Assembly (NCBI GenBank): GCA_030424865.1
Contig: JAUHVR010000022.1
Coordinates: 1 to 64,000, forward strand
DNA: 64,000 nucleotides
Reading direction: 5' to 3'
Source of the DNA: Alphaproteobacteria bacterium
GTDB lineage: Bacteria; Pseudomonadota; Alphaproteobacteria; Rhodobacterales; Rhodobacteraceae
Positions 63,986-64,000 of the stretch are shown one piece after another. A program made the position numbers and the translations under genes. Below the pieces are notes generated by a model. The model did not search any database. It was not told the origin of the DNA and was given only the letters and a program-made list of their open reading frames with translations. Position 1 is the first letter of the stretch. Every line of letters starts with the position of its first letter.

Positions 63986-64000
63986 GGCACCTAATGAGAT

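Overview
The window is a high-GC alphaproteobacterial chromosome segment, most likely from a Roseobacter-group member of the Rhodobacteraceae. The evidence is the ethylmalonyl-CoA pathway genes (ecm, ccr, mcd), the ChvG/ChvI - short HprK - RapZ - EIIA - HPr cluster, ATP-type PckA, a LuxR/LuxI acyl-homoserine-lactone system, and many gene families common in marine rhodobacterales. All assignments come from reading the sequence and translated proteins; no database search was run.

Layout. 1-1.2 kb: the 3' end of an IS5-type transposase, then a LuxR-type regulator without a luxI beside it. 1.3-6.0 kb: a tight three-gene operon for a 2-oxoacid:ferredoxin-type oxidoreductase with its own FAD/Fe-S subunit. 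6.0-8.1 kb: aldo/keto reductase, DeoD and an H-NS-like protein. 8.3-13.2 kb: divergent ecm and plsB-like/ccr. 13.4-15.0 kb: small protein/luxR/luxI quorum-sensing operon. 15.0-20.2 kb: a RecD-like helicase and assorted oxidoreductases. 20.2-25.8 kb: the rod-shape operon mreBCD-mrdA-rodA. 26-32.7 kb: a dimethylglycine dehydrogenase-like enzyme, mcd, TauE and small proteins. 32.8-40.1 kb: pckA divergent from chvI-chvG-hprK-rapZ-EIIA-ptsH, then hbd. 40.2-50.6 kb: DUF6473, etfBA, parC-yjgN-M48 peptidase, HIG1 protein, cobalamin adenosyltransferase, lipoprotein.

50.7-64 kb is the most unusual part. The canonical order tuf-trpT-secE-nusG-rplK-rplA-rplJ is kept, but accessory genes lie in nearly every gap: tandem copies of a tiny exported protein after tuf, a degraded gene after tRNA-Trp, a Stf0 sulfotransferase and an ankyrin-cytochrome c fusion between nusG and rplK, and an RTX protein, an exported caspase-like protein and an unknown exported protein between rplA and rplJ. 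The RTX gene is bracketed by a second copy of the last 262 bp of rplA, aligned without gaps and still followed by a decayed terminator. This reads as a recombination scar from acquisition of the RTX gene.

Functionally, the central theme is acetyl-CoA/C2 and short-chain acyl-CoA metabolism. Ccr, Ecm and Mcd carry the pathway, PduO makes the adenosylcobalamin Ecm needs, EtfAB is the likely electron acceptor for Mcd and other acyl-CoA dehydrogenases, Hbd is a C4-CoA dehydrogenase, and PckA links to gluconeogenesis. A second theme is envelope and signalling: MreBCD/RodA, ChvG/ChvI, the incomplete PTS and quorum sensing.
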